A DNA stretch of 44,661 nucleotides from Eubacteriales bacterium (lineage in GTDB: Bacteria > Bacillota > Clostridia > Lachnospirales > Lachnospiraceae), in contig JAUNCG010000011.1 of assembly GCA_030526715.1 (NCBI GenBank), positions 1 to 44,661 on the forward strand. The letters run 5' to 3'. How positions within the stretch are numbered: the stretch's first letter is position 1; each line of letters opens with the position of its first letter. Position numbers and translations under genes: made by a program. The notes beneath the pieces are model-generated. The model ran no database searches. It was not told the origin of the DNA and worked only from the letters and a program-made list of their open reading frames with translations. This document shows, in pieces, positions 1 to 8,533 of the stretch.

Positions 1-1325
1 TTCATCTCCAGTATCTGATCCACATCAAAGAAATCCTTCAGCTCTTCCTTATATAAGTAGAGATCATAGCCGTCCAGCGTCCGGCGACTCTGACGAATGA
101 AGGTCGGATTCACCTCCAGCCAGTCTGCCGTCGTCCAGATACTGAAAAAATACTGGAAGCCCTGTTCCAGAAGCCATGTGTGCTTGCCATATTCCGGAGC
201 CAGATCCTCTCCGTATGGATAAATCAGCAGATTCGTATTTCCCACAAGGGAACCTACCTTCTCCTCCCATGTCTCGATATCCTCTACGAACTCTTCATTG
301 TCCAGCTCACTGTCCAGAGCGCTGTTGCTGTAGCCATGACAGGCGATCCTCCATCCGTTTGCCTTCAGCGCATCCGCGATCTCGCGAATCTGTGTCGCAC
401 CGGTCTCAATACCATAGCCGAACACGCCCTGATATCCCGTCACGGAAATGATACCCTTTGCACCACGGAGCGAAAAATCCGGATGCTTTTCCACAAATTC
501 ATCCAAGATAGGCACAATATCATATGCACCCACAGAGGTATTCCCCTCTGCATCCCGATATTCATTTTGTACGCTGCCATCCTCATCCAGCACCATACGG
601 TTGGAAAAACCGTTGTTCTTCTGGGAATCATAGTAGTTCGCCTCCGCAAAGGAAAAGATCATAGGCGTCTTTCCCCGCGGAACCGCCGGATTGTTCAGAG
701 CAAAGCTGGTCGTGCCGTCCTCATTTTCCACTTCCACCACCACATCCTCGATATTCATCAAGATATAATTTCTTTCATAAAGTGATTCCAGAATCCTTTC
801 AAACTCTGTCGTGGTCAGTGTCCAGTAATTGAAATATACGCCCATATCGTCATCATCATAGGCGAGTCCCGGATCTACCACCAGTGTCTTGAAGGACAGA
901 TGGGGAATATCGCCCTTATAGTTCACCATCAATCCCTGCAGACGCTGAAATTCTATCTTGGCGCTGATCACACGTTCGTCATCCTGATAGTCCGGCTCTA
1001 TCTTCGCCAGCTCCTCCAGCGCTGCGCTGTAGTCATAGGAGGCTGCCAGACGGTTGGCGATCGTCACATGCTCCGTGACATTGTTCTCCACCGCCTGCTT
1101 CGACGCCTCCATCTCCCGCTCTGCCCTCATCTTCGGCGTCTCCACAGGCTCATTGTTCTCATACTGTCCCAGAGTTCCGATACTCTCCGCAATCTGTTCA
1201 TTCATCTCTGCGCGGGTACATCCTGTCAGGAGAACCGCCAGCATCAGCATTGCCAGCATCAGCCCCCTTCTCTTTCTTATCCCTATCGCATTTTTATCAT
1301 TTCCTCTGCAATAATATTTACTCAC
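1..1325 (-). CDS. Polysaccharide deacetylase-like lipoprotein (3' end missing)
   Basis: The frame is open to the left edge, so the C-terminus is missing; 441 codons are visible. A GTG start at 1325 is chosen because GGAGG lies 5 nt upstream; an in-frame ATG pair at 1340 lies before that site. The N-terminus is basic, then hydrophobic, ending in the lipobox LTGC with Cys36, so the mature protein should be a membrane-anchored lipoprotein on the outer face. A Glu-rich helical stretch follows (about 40-120). Then comes a domain with the feel of a NodB-type polysaccharide deacetylase, with segments such as TTEFERILESLYERNYIL, PMIFSFAEANYYD and IACHGYSN. The usual TFDDG metal motif is not intact (SFAEANYY), so activity is uncertain. 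It starts directly beyond the gatB terminator, so it is probably a separate unit. Family assignment is from recall of related Lachnospiraceae proteins and is moderate. Confidence 0.7.
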   Translation of the reverse strand, partial: MSKYYCRGNDKNAIGIRKRRGLMLAMLMLAVLLTGCTRAEMNEQIAESIGTLGQYENNEPVETPKMRAEREMEASKQAVENNVTEHVTIANRLAASYDYSAALEELAKIEPDYQDDERVISAKIEFQRLQGLMVNYKGDIPHLSFKTLVVDPGLAYDDDDMGVYFNYWTLTTTEFERILESLYERNYILMNIEDVVVEVENEDGTTSFALNNPAVPRGKTPMIFSFAEANYYDSQKNNGFSNRMVLDEDGSVQNEYRDAEGNTSVGAYDIVPILDEFVEKHPDFSLRGAKGIISVTGYQGVFGYGIETGATQIREIADALKANGWRIACHGYSNSALDSELDNEEFVEDIETWEEKVGSLVGNTNLLIYPYGEDLAPEYGKHTWLLEQGFQYFFSIWTTADWLEVNPTFIRQSRRTLDGYDLYLYKEELKDFFDVDQILEM

Positions 1326-1349
1326 CGGTGCCTCCATCATCTATTTCAC

Positions 1350-1408
1350 AAAAAAAGCAGATATACCTCTCATGGAAAACTCATTTCTTTCCACTAAGTA
1401 TATCTGCT
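1350..1408 (-). terminator. Rho-independent terminator after gatB
   Basis: In the minus direction an 11-nt arm (1398-1408) pairs perfectly with 1356-1366, and the 3' arm runs straight into seven T residues. The loop is long and has a small inner stem (GGAAA/TTTCC). It lies 11 nt beyond the gatB stop and is the first strong terminator seen downstream of the cobalamin riboswitch operon. Confidence 0.85.
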
Positions 1409-1419
1409 ATTCTTCTAAA

Positions 1420-2901
1420 TTACAAGCCTGAACCGTTTCCGCCCGCTTTAGAAGCGCCTGCCTGTCGCTTTGCCAGCGCTTCCTTCAGCATCCGGTTGAC
1501 ACTCCCCGGATCCGCCTTTCCCTTCATGGCCTTCATGGTCTGTCCCACCAGAAAGCCGATGGCCTTCTCCTTGCCTCCCAGATAGTCTGTCACTGACTGC
1601 GGATTGGATGCGATGACCTCCTCCACCACCCTATACAGAGCTCCTTCATCCTTCACCGTCTGCAATCCGTGTAATTTCACATACTCCATCGGCTCTACAT
1701 CATTCCGAAAGATCTCCTCAAACACGGTCTTGGCCACCGTTCCATTGATCAAGCCCTCATCAACCAAGTCGATCAGCGCGGACAGATGCTCTGCGGAAAA
1801 TGTGAGCTCCTCAGGCTCCGCTCCTTCCTCCTTTAAAAGCCGCAAGTTCTCTCCCATCAGCCAGTTTGAGACCTTTTTCGGCTTCCGGCAAAGAGCCGTC
1901 GCCTCTTCGAAAATATCTGCCAGATGCTTTGATCCCGTCAGAATCTTCGCATCATACTCCGGAATAGCAAACTCTCGCAGGTATCTTGCCAGCTTCTGCT
2001 CACGAAGCTCCGGCTGTTTTGCCCGTACCCGCTCCATCCATTCGTCACTGATGATGACCGGAACCAGATCCGGATCCGGAAAATAGCGATAATCCTGCGC
2101 ATCCTCCTTGGAACGCATGGCATAAGAACATTCTCCCGCATCGTCCCAGCGTCTCGTCTCCTGAACGACCTGTTCTCCGGATTCCAGAAGGTCGATCTGG
2201 CGATTTGTTTCGTTCTCGATTGCCCGTGAGATTGCCCGGAAGGAATTCAGATTCTTCATCTCTGTCCTCGTGCCAAGCTGCTCTGCACCAAGCTCACGCA
2301 CGGAAACGTTCACATCTGCCCGCATGGAGCCCTCCTGCAGCTTGCAGTCCGATGCGCCGAGATACTGAATGATCAGCCGCAGCTTATCCAGATACGCGAT
2401 CACTTCCTCCGCACTTCTCATATCCGGCTTTGACACGATCTCGATCAGCGGCACGCCGCTGCGATTATAATCCACCAGCGAGCAATCCTCCAACTCGTCA
2501 TGGATCAGCTTTCCGGCATCCTCCTCCATATGGATCTCATGGATCCCTACCGTCTTCACGCCCTGCGCCGTCTCGATCTCGATACCGCCGTCATGGCAGA
2601 TCGGAAGATATAGCTGGGATATCTGATAATTCTGCGGATTGTCCGGATAAAAATAATTTTTCCGGTCAAACCGACTGTATTGATTGATCTGACAATTGGT
2701 CGCCAGACCCACGGCCATGGCGTATTCCACCACCTGTTTATTCAATACCGGCAGTGATCCGGGCATCCCGGTACATACCGGACAGGTGTGTGTGTTCGGC
2801 GCTCCTCCAAAGGCCGTGGAACAGCCGCAGAAAATTTTCGTCTTTGTAGCCAGCTCTACATGAACCTCCAGCCCAATGACCGTCTCATATTGTTTTCCCA
2901 T
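1420..2901 (-). CDS. gatB: Asp-tRNA(Asn)/Glu-tRNA(Gln) amidotransferase subunit B
   Basis: GatB binds the mischarged tRNA and activates Asp or Glu on it, so that GatA-derived ammonia can convert it to Asn-tRNA or Gln-tRNA in the cytoplasm. The 493-aa product begins with the family signature ETVIGLEVHVEL. It has Cys residues of the zinc site in the CGCSTAFG and THTCPVCTGMPG segments, and the DYNRSGVPLIEIVSKPD motif near residue 145. The C-terminal YqeY-like tail domain is present. Length is usual for the family (about 475-495). The start codon directly abuts the gatA stop, so the two are translationally coupled. Last gene before the terminator at 1350-1408. Confidence 0.97.
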   Translation of the reverse strand: MGKQYETVIGLEVHVELATKTKIFCGCSTAFGGAPNTHTCPVCTGMPGSLPVLNKQVVEYAMAVGLATNCQINQYSRFDRKNYFYPDNPQNYQISQLYLPICHDGGIEIETAQGVKTVGIHEIHMEEDAGKLIHDELEDCSLVDYNRSGVPLIEIVSKPDMRSAEEVIAYLDKLRLIIQYLGASDCKLQEGSMRADVNVSVRELGAEQLGTRTEMKNLNSFRAISRAIENETNRQIDLLESGEQVVQETRRWDDAGECSYAMRSKEDAQDYRYFPDPDLVPVIISDEWMERVRAKQPELREQKLARYLREFAIPEYDAKILTGSKHLADIFEEATALCRKPKKVSNWLMGENLRLLKEEGAEPEELTFSAEHLSALIDLVDEGLINGTVAKTVFEEIFRNDVEPMEYVKLHGLQTVKDEGALYRVVEEVIASNPQSVTDYLGGKEKAIGFLVGQTMKAMKGKADPGSVNRMLKEALAKRQAGASKAGGNGSGL

Positions 2902-4350
2902 CTATCTCACCGTCTTTCCTGCCAACTGCTCATAGGTATAGGCAACGCGGATCATTTTCTTTTCTTCAAAGCAACCTGCCATAAGCTGAAGCCCGATCGG
3001 CAGCCCACGATGATCTTTTCCGCAGGGCAAAGATATTCCCGGAAGTCCGGCCAGATTGGCTGAAATCGTGTAGATATCACCCAGATACATTTTCAGTGGA
3101 TCACGCAGAGTTTCTCCGATGCGCGGCGCGGTCGTTGGCGCTGTAGGACCAAGGATCACATCATATTTTGCAAATGCCCTGTCAAATGCCTGCTGAATCA
3201 AAGCTCTCGTCCGAAGAGCCTTCAGATAATATGCATCATAATAGCCGGAGCTCAGTACGAAGGATCCCAGCAGAATCCGACGCTTCACCTCTGATCCAAA
3301 GCCCTGTGAACGGCTCTTTTTATACATCTGATGAAGTCCTTCATAGTCCTTCGCACGGTATCCATATTTTACACCATCGAACCTTGCCAGATTAGAGCTT
3401 GCTTCCGCAGAGGCAATGGTATAGTATGCCGGAATTGCATATTCGGTCAAGCTCAGGTCAAATTCCTCTACGATCGCTCCGGCTTCCTCCAATACTGCGG
3501 CCGCGGCAAGTACCGCCTGTTTTACTTCCTCATCCAGTCCTTCTCCCAGATAATCTTTGGGGATTCCGATCCGCATTCCCTTCACATCCGCCTTCAGCGC
3601 TGAGGTGAAATCCGTCTCCTCCCGTATAAGACTGGTACTGTCTTTCTCATCATGTGCCGCGATAGCCTCCAGAATCACGGCGCAATCCGTCACATCCTTG
3701 CCCACGGGGCCGATCTGATCTAGCGACGAGCCATAGGCGATCAGCCCATAGCGCGACACCGTTCCATAGGTCGGCTTGATACCCGTCACTCCGCAAAAGG
3801 AACTGGGCTGACGAATCGATCCTCCGGTATCACTTCCCAGCGCAAAGTAGCATTCTCTTGCCGCCACCGCCGCACAGGAGCCTCCGGAGGAGCCTCCGGG
3901 GACATGCTCGGGATTTACGGGATTACGGGTCACTCCAAAGGCGGAGGTCTCTGTAGTGCTTCCCATGGCAAATTCATCCATATTTGTCTTACCGATGATC
4001 ACCGCTCCTGCATCCTGCAAACGCTTCACAGCCTCTGCCGTGTAGGTCGGCACAAAATTCTCCAGAATACGGGAGCTGCAGGTGGTTCGCATCCCGGCCG
4101 TGCAGATATTATCCTTGATCGCCACCGGCACCCCGGCCAGAGGACCGGTCAACTCTCCCCTGTCGATTCCGGCCTGTACACGTTCTGCTTCCCGCAGGGC
4201 ATACTCCTTATCCAGAGTAACATATGCAAAAATCTGTGCTTCCGATTGTTCGATCTGCGCAAATACCGCCTCCACCACTTCCCGCACCTTCACCTCTCCG
4301 GCCTGAAGCTTCTTCCCCAGCTCTACCGCCGTCAGATCTAAAATGTCCAT
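2902..4350 (-). CDS. gatA: Asp-tRNA(Asn)/Glu-tRNA(Gln) amidotransferase subunit A
   Basis: GatA is the amidase-signature glutaminase of GatCAB and supplies ammonia from glutamine. The ATG at 4350 (482 aa) is chosen because GGAGG lies 5 nt upstream; the ATG at 4362 overlaps that site. This start also places the Ser-cis-Ser-Lys triad at Lys79, Ser154 and Ser178, the numbering I know for characterised GatA. Visible motifs are VAIKDNI, GGSSGGSCAAVAA and GSDTGGSIRQPSSFCG. Order gatC-gatA-gatB on the minus strand is the usual Gram-positive one. No terminator separates it from the ABC genes upstream. Confidence 0.97.
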   Translation of the reverse strand: MDILDLTAVELGKKLQAGEVKVREVVEAVFAQIEQSEAQIFAYVTLDKEYALREAERVQAGIDRGELTGPLAGVPVAIKDNICTAGMRTTCSSRILENFVPTYTAEAVKRLQDAGAVIIGKTNMDEFAMGSTTETSAFGVTRNPVNPEHVPGGSSGGSCAAVAARECYFALGSDTGGSIRQPSSFCGVTGIKPTYGTVSRYGLIAYGSSLDQIGPVGKDVTDCAVILEAIAAHDEKDSTSLIREETDFTSALKADVKGMRIGIPKDYLGEGLDEEVKQAVLAAAAVLEEAGAIVEEFDLSLTEYAIPAYYTIASAEASSNLARFDGVKYGYRAKDYEGLHQMYKKSRSQGFGSEVKRRILLGSFVLSSGYYDAYYLKALRTRALIQQAFDRAFAKYDVILGPTAPTTAPRIGETLRDPLKMYLGDIYTISANLAGLPGISLPCGKDHRGLPIGLQLMAGCFEEKKMIRVAYTYEQLAGKTVR

Positions 4351-4380
4351 CATATCCTCCATATATCTAAACGCTCTCTT

Positions 4381-4412
4381 ATGCAGGATCGTAATGCTTC
4401 GTATGCCTGCAT
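4381..4412 (-). other. Small inverted repeat between gatC and gatA
   Basis: Seven-nt arms (4381-4387 and 4406-4412) can form a hairpin in the 74-nt gatC-gatA gap. No T-run follows, so it is not a convincing terminator. It may tune mRNA processing or be chance. Confidence 0.3.
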
Positions 4413-4424
4413 CAAGGACGTTGA

Positions 4425-4718
4425 CTACTCTACCGTTCTGGGTACCACAAATGCATGTTCCCGCACTCTTGGCGCGTTAGCCAGCATATTCTCATGCTCA
4501 TCACTGTTCGTCACCACATCCTCACGAAACACATTCTTCACCGGAAACACATGCATCATCGGTTCTACCTGAGTGGTATCCAGCTCATTTAATTTGTCAA
4601 TGTAATCCAACATCCTCTCCATATCCCGTCTGGCCTGCTCCCGCTCCCGGTCATTCAGTTCAAGCTTGGCAAGGATTCCCACGTAATCCATCGTTTCATC
4701 TGAAATCGTATTTGCCAT
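4425..4718 (-). CDS. gatC: Asp-tRNA(Asn)/Glu-tRNA(Gln) amidotransferase subunit C
   Basis: GatC is the small subunit that wraps and stabilises the GatA-GatB interface. ATG at 4718 gives 97 aa, the normal size, with AAAGGAG 7 nt upstream. Longer in-frame starts overlap the ribosome binding site or the preceding permease gene. The sequence has the expected helical N-terminus (YVGILAKLELNDRE) and the C-terminal strand ending in FVVPRTVE. It starts only 20 nt after the ABC-2 permease stop, so readthrough from the cobalamin-regulated operon is likely, although a local promoter inside the permease gene is not excluded. Confidence 0.96.
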   Translation of the reverse strand: MANTISDETMDYVGILAKLELNDREREQARRDMERMLDYIDKLNELDTTQVEPMMHVFPVKNVFREDVVTNSDEHENMLANAPRVREHAFVVPRTVE

Positions 4719-4738
4719 GTAACTGCTCCTTTCCTCCA

Positions 4739-5470
4739 TTAAAGATTCTTCTTTTTGTAGATAAAAGTCATCGACGCAGCCGTAAACACTGCCAGATAAA
4801 GCACAAGGATCCAGATCCCTCTCAGGCTGCCCTGATCTTTGCACGCGATGGAACGGATCATGCTACTGGTCTGAGAAAGCGGCAGCATCGATACCACCTC
4901 GCGCAATCCGCGAGGAATGCGTTCCACGGAAAAAAAAGTATTGCACAGGTACGCCATAGGCATAATGATATAATTCGAGAATCGCGGAACATCCGCATGA
5001 TTCTTCGCCACAAAGGATACCACTACTCCGACAGAAGAAAAGACCGCTCCGTTCAGGAACAGAATCAGAAAAGACCACCCGTTAAAGACCAGACCGGTTC
5101 CTATCGGCATAGTCAGAGCAAGAATAACGCAGCCTGCATACATTCCCCGCAGGCTGCCGCCGATAATTTGTCCAACGATAAACTGCCACAGAGGCGTCGG
5201 TGAGATCATCACCTGATCCAGCGCCTTCTCGTACAGTCTCTGTACGTTCAGATTCTGTGCAATCGCATTAAAGCTCCCGTTCATGCTCGTCAAAGCGACC
5301 ACGCCGGGGATCAGAAAATTCAGATACGGTTCTCCATGGGACATGGTCTGAATCCCCAGTCCAAATACCAGAAGATACATCAGCGGAGCCACCATAGCCG
5401 CCAACGTGATCTTATAAAAATCTCTGCGAAACTCAACCCATTTTTCCCAGATAATTGTAATAATTCCCAT
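4739..5470 (-). CDS. ABC-2 type transporter permease
   Basis: A 243-aa integral membrane protein with about six hydrophobic segments. It has the ABC-2 signature region in the middle (FLIPGVVALTSMNGSF, then LYEKALDQVMISPTPLWQFI) and the family's C-terminal PLSQTSSMIRS segment. It resembles NodJ/DrrB-type export permeases rather than vitamin importers. It pairs with the ATPase encoded 54 nt upstream, forming an efflux-type or lipid/peptide-export-type ABC pair. The C-terminus is basic (KKKNL). The substrate cannot be read from sequence. Its place at the tail of a B12-riboswitch operon suggests a link to corrinoid or envelope handling, but that is inference. Confidence 0.88.
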   Translation of the reverse strand: MGIITIIWEKWVEFRRDFYKITLAAMVAPLMYLLVFGLGIQTMSHGEPYLNFLIPGVVALTSMNGSFNAIAQNLNVQRLYEKALDQVMISPTPLWQFIVGQIIGGSLRGMYAGCVILALTMPIGTGLVFNGWSFLILFLNGAVFSSVGVVVSFVAKNHADVPRFSNYIIMPMAYLCNTFFSVERIPRGLREVVSMLPLSQTSSMIRSIACKDQGSLRGIWILVLYLAVFTAASMTFIYKKKNL

Positions 5471-5524
5471 TTTTCACTCCATGCTGTCCATTCTATAATT
5501 CTGCCGCACAAATCCCGCAGCTTC

Positions 5525-6355
5525 TTAATTTTTATTTCCCGCAGTCAGGAACACATCCTCCAAAGTAGTATCCCGCAGAGCGGTCTTCCCGGATGTCTTC
5601 TCCAAAAAGGCTATCGCCTCCTGTCGGTTGTGGAAATGATGACTGACGACTCCGTCCGCATTCCTCTCGTCCACCGTGAAGGCTCCGAGCTTCTCGATCA
5701 GTCCGGCAGGCGTATCGGTCTCCTGAAGTTTGCCGTGGTTCATTAAGGCAACCCGTCCGCACAGAGACTGTGCTTCCTCCATATAATGTGTCGTCAGAAC
5801 GATCGTCAGCTTTTCCTCGTTCAGCTTATGCAAAAGATTCCACATTTGTCGTCGGGAAATAGCATCCATACCGGCCGTCGGCTCGTCCAGCAGCAAAATC
5901 TCCGGATCCGTCAGCAGCGCGCGGCAGACCATCAGCTTTCGTTTCATACCGCCGGAGAGCTTGCGGACGCTCCTTTTTCTGTAATCGATCAGATCACAGA
6001 ATTCCAGCAATTTCTCCGATTTTTGCCGTATCTGCTTCAACGGCATGTAGTATAATCTGCCCTGATACTCCATGATCTCGTCCATGTTCATATCCTGACG
6101 CATGGAATATTCCTGTGTGATCACACTCAGCTTCCGTTTTATATCCGTCCGTTTTCTCGTCAGCAGCTCCCCATCGATGCGAATCTCTCCCGTGGTCGGA
6201 AGCAACAGCGTAGAAAGCATCCCAATGGTGGTCGTCTTTCCCGCACCGTTAGGGCCGAGCAGGCCAAAGAATTCTCCCGTTTCAATTCTCAGATTCAGCC
6301 CGTCGACTGCGGTGAAATCACCAAATTGTTTTGTCAGATTCCTGATTTCTATCAT
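5525..6355 (-). CDS. ABC-2 type transporter ATP-binding protein
   Basis: A 276-aa cytoplasmic ATPase partnering the ABC-2 permease. Walker A GPNGAGKTT is at residues 34-42, signature LSGGMKRKL begins near 133, Walker B ILLLDEP is near 153-159, and the H-loop is in LTTHYMEEA. The short C-terminal extension (about 225-276) is typical of CcmA/DrrA-like exporters. Its ATG overlaps the stop of the upstream FecE-like ATPase gene by 4 nt, so both ABC systems are translationally coupled and sit on one transcript. Confidence 0.92.
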   Translation of the reverse strand: MIEIRNLTKQFGDFTAVDGLNLRIETGEFFGLLGPNGAGKTTTIGMLSTLLLPTTGEIRIDGELLTRKRTDIKRKLSVITQEYSMRQDMNMDEIMEYQGRLYYMPLKQIRQKSEKLLEFCDLIDYRKRSVRKLSGGMKRKLMVCRALLTDPEILLLDEPTAGMDAISRRQMWNLLHKLNEEKLTIVLTTHYMEEAQSLCGRVALMNHGKLQETDTPAGLIEKLGAFTVDERNADGVVSHHFHNRQEAIAFLEKTSGKTALRDTTLEDVFLTAGNKN

Positions 6356-7449
6356 TTTTCCAAAATACCCATATTCTCCGCTTCCTCCAACAATTGTTGA
6401 AGCAGCTTATTTGATTCTTCTCTGGGAAACTCGGCTGCGATTACACGATCACACCGCTTCATACGCTCCAGAGCTCTCCGGTAGGTCTCTTCACTGATCT
6501 CCCGAAAAGGTTTCTCTGCAATAATATCAGAAGCGAGCTGTTTTGCCAACTGATAATCCAGATCGTTTTCATAAAGTATCCCGGCCGCAAAGGGAATATT
6601 TTCTTTTTGCAGCCTTCTATAGATCGGAATTCCGTTCCCGCAGGCAGATATAACGAAGGTCTTCACCTCGCCCTGAGGTCTCGGAAGCTCAATGCTGCCA
6701 AATAGCGGATCGAAGCTTCCCTTCTGAATATCGTAAAGCTCCCGGATGATTTCCTCTTTGAACAGCGCGTCCGGTTCCCCGTAGTGAGAGATCACATCTC
6801 CTTTGACGCAGATCACTTTATCCGATATTTTCTGAGCCAGATCGATCTCATGCAGAGACATGATCACCGTGATGCCGTTCTCCTTCGCCATGCTTCGCAG
6901 GATAGACAGCAATTCCAGCTTATGACGAATATCCAGAAAAGAGGTGGGTTCATCCAGAATCAGAATGTCCGGCTCCTGACAGATCGCTCTCGCGAGCAGC
7001 ACTCTCTGCTTCTGCCCGTCACTGATGGCGTTAAAATCCCGGCCTCCCAGCTCCTGTGCATGAACGATACGCATGGCATGCTCCACCTTTTGCTCATCCT
7101 CCATGCTCAGAATGCCCAGCCTTCCCGTATAGGGATAACGTCCTGTCGCCACAATATCATGACAAGTCATCAGCTCCGGCTTCATACGCTCTGTCAGCAT
7201 GACGGCCATTCTGGTGGAAAGCTCCCGAAAGGAGATCTCCTGCAGATTTTTCCGATCGTATTCCACGGTTCCGCCGATCAGCTTCAGCTGTCTGGTGATA
7301 CTTTTTAATATCGTGGATTTTCCGGATCCATTGGGACCGATCAGTGTCACGATCTCCCCCTTCTCGATTCCGATGCAGATATCATGGATCAGGGCCTTTC
7401 CGTGGTATCCCACCGACAGCTCATTCATCTGTATATATTTTTCCGCCAT
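6352..7449 (-). CDS. FecE/BtuD-like ABC importer ATPase with C-terminal extension
   Basis: This is the energy-coupling ATPase of a siderophore/haem/cobalamin-type importer. Walker A GPNGSGKST is at residues 38-46. The signature is the variant ISDGQ at 142-146 rather than LSGGQ. Walker B ILILDEP is at about 162-168 and the H-loop His is at 200. The ABC domain ends near residue 250, but the protein runs to 365. The extra 110 residues contain a Rossmann-like strand and glycine turn (FVISACGNGIPIYRRL) and a helical tail. The start is 1 nt after the permease stop. The riboswitch upstream suggests corrinoids as substrate; iron chelates remain possible because FecCD families cover both. Confidence 0.9.
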   Translation of the reverse strand: MAEKYIQMNELSVGYHGKALIHDICIGIEKGEIVTLIGPNGSGKSTILKSITRQLKLIGGTVEYDRKNLQEISFRELSTRMAVMLTERMKPELMTCHDIVATGRYPYTGRLGILSMEDEQKVEHAMRIVHAQELGGRDFNAISDGQKQRVLLARAICQEPDILILDEPTSFLDIRHKLELLSILRSMAKENGITVIMSLHEIDLAQKISDKVICVKGDVISHYGEPDALFKEEIIRELYDIQKGSFDPLFGSIELPRPQGEVKTFVISACGNGIPIYRRLQKENIPFAAGILYENDLDYQLAKQLASDIIAEKPFREISEETYRRALERMKRCDRVIAAEFPREESNKLLQQLLEEAENMGILEK

Positions 7450-7450
7450 C

Positions 7451-8509
7451 TTATCTTCCCCTTCTCTTTCTCAGCATCATAAAGATCACCACCGGCGCTC
7501 CGAAGATAGAGGTCACGGTACTGATATTCAGCTCTAGCGGCGCAAAAGCCATTCTAGCGATCAGGTCGCACATCATACAGAACACCGCGCCTCCCAGAAA
7601 GGTTCCCGGAATGACGATCAACGGGCGTGAGGTTCCGAGGCTCTGTTTGATCAAAAACGGAACTGCAATACCTACAAAGGAGATCGGACCCGCAAATGCC
7701 GTGACACATGCTGACAGAATACTGGATAACAGGATCAGCATCACGCGAAAAACACGGATATTCACCCCCATGCTCTGCGCATAAGCCTCCCCCAGCTGAT
7801 AGGCTCCAATCGGCTTGGACAGCCCGAAGGTCAGAAGCAGGGTCACTCCGATGACCACTGCAGATATATAGACATTGCTCCAATCCATGCCGGAAAAGCT
7901 TCCCTGAGACCAGCCATGCAGATTCACAATATCCGAATCCTGCGCAAATGTGATCACAAATTCCGTCACAGCAGAGCAGATATATCCGATCATGATACCC
8001 GCAACCAGCAGAGATGCCATGTGATGCACTCTTCTGGAAATCAGCAGAATAAACCCGATGGAAATCATGGAACCCGCAAACGCCGCAGCGATCAGTGTAT
8101 AGGAGGTCACATTTTGAGCATTTCCCATATAGTAGATCATAGTCAACGCCACCACCATCTTTGCCCCGGAGGAAATACCGAGTACAAAGGGGCCTGCAAT
8201 GGGATTTTCAAAAAATGTCTGCAGTAAAAATCCTGCCAACGACAGCGCCCCACCCAGAATCGCTGCCATCAGGATTCGCGGAAGTCTGATTTTCCAGACA
8301 ATATTGTAATTCTTGGGATCTCCCGCTCTCCGAAAAATAATGTTTAAAATTTCCGAAATGGAAATATGTACGTTTCCCGTATTGATATTCAGAACCGTAA
8401 TAAAAAGAAACGCTCCGATCAAGATCAAAAATACCAGCGTATATCTGGAGCGCCGTCTGAAATTTTCCATATGGAATGTACCTTCACCTGATATCGTTGT
8501 TTTCCCCAT
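7451..8509 (-). CDS. FecCD/BtuC-family ABC importer permease
   Basis: A 352-aa polytopic membrane protein with about ten hydrophobic segments. Family hallmarks include IRLPRILMAAILGGALSLAG near residue 60 and the coupling region AFAGPISFVGIAVPFLIK near 270. It should form the homodimeric channel that accepts ligand from the solute-binding protein and works with the FecE-like ATPase. ATG at 8509 is used because GGAG lies 6 nt upstream. The 24-nt gap after the binding-protein gene indicates one operon. The FecCD family carries cobalamin, haem and Fe-siderophores; cobalamin is favoured here because of the riboswitch. Confidence 0.93.
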   Translation of the reverse strand: MGKTTISGEGTFHMENFRRRSRYTLVFLILIGAFLFITVLNINTGNVHISISEILNIIFRRAGDPKNYNIVWKIRLPRILMAAILGGALSLAGFLLQTFFENPIAGPFVLGISSGAKMVVALTMIYYMGNAQNVTSYTLIAAAFAGSMISIGFILLISRRVHHMASLLVAGIMIGYICSAVTEFVITFAQDSDIVNLHGWSQGSFSGMDWSNVYISAVVIGVTLLLTFGLSKPIGAYQLGEAYAQSMGVNIRVFRVMLILLSSILSACVTAFAGPISFVGIAVPFLIKQSLGTSRPLIVIPGTFLGGAVFCMMCDLIARMAFAPLELNISTVTSIFGAPVVIFMMLRKRRGR

Positions 8510-8533
8510 AGTATTCTCCGCTATTCACAGTTA

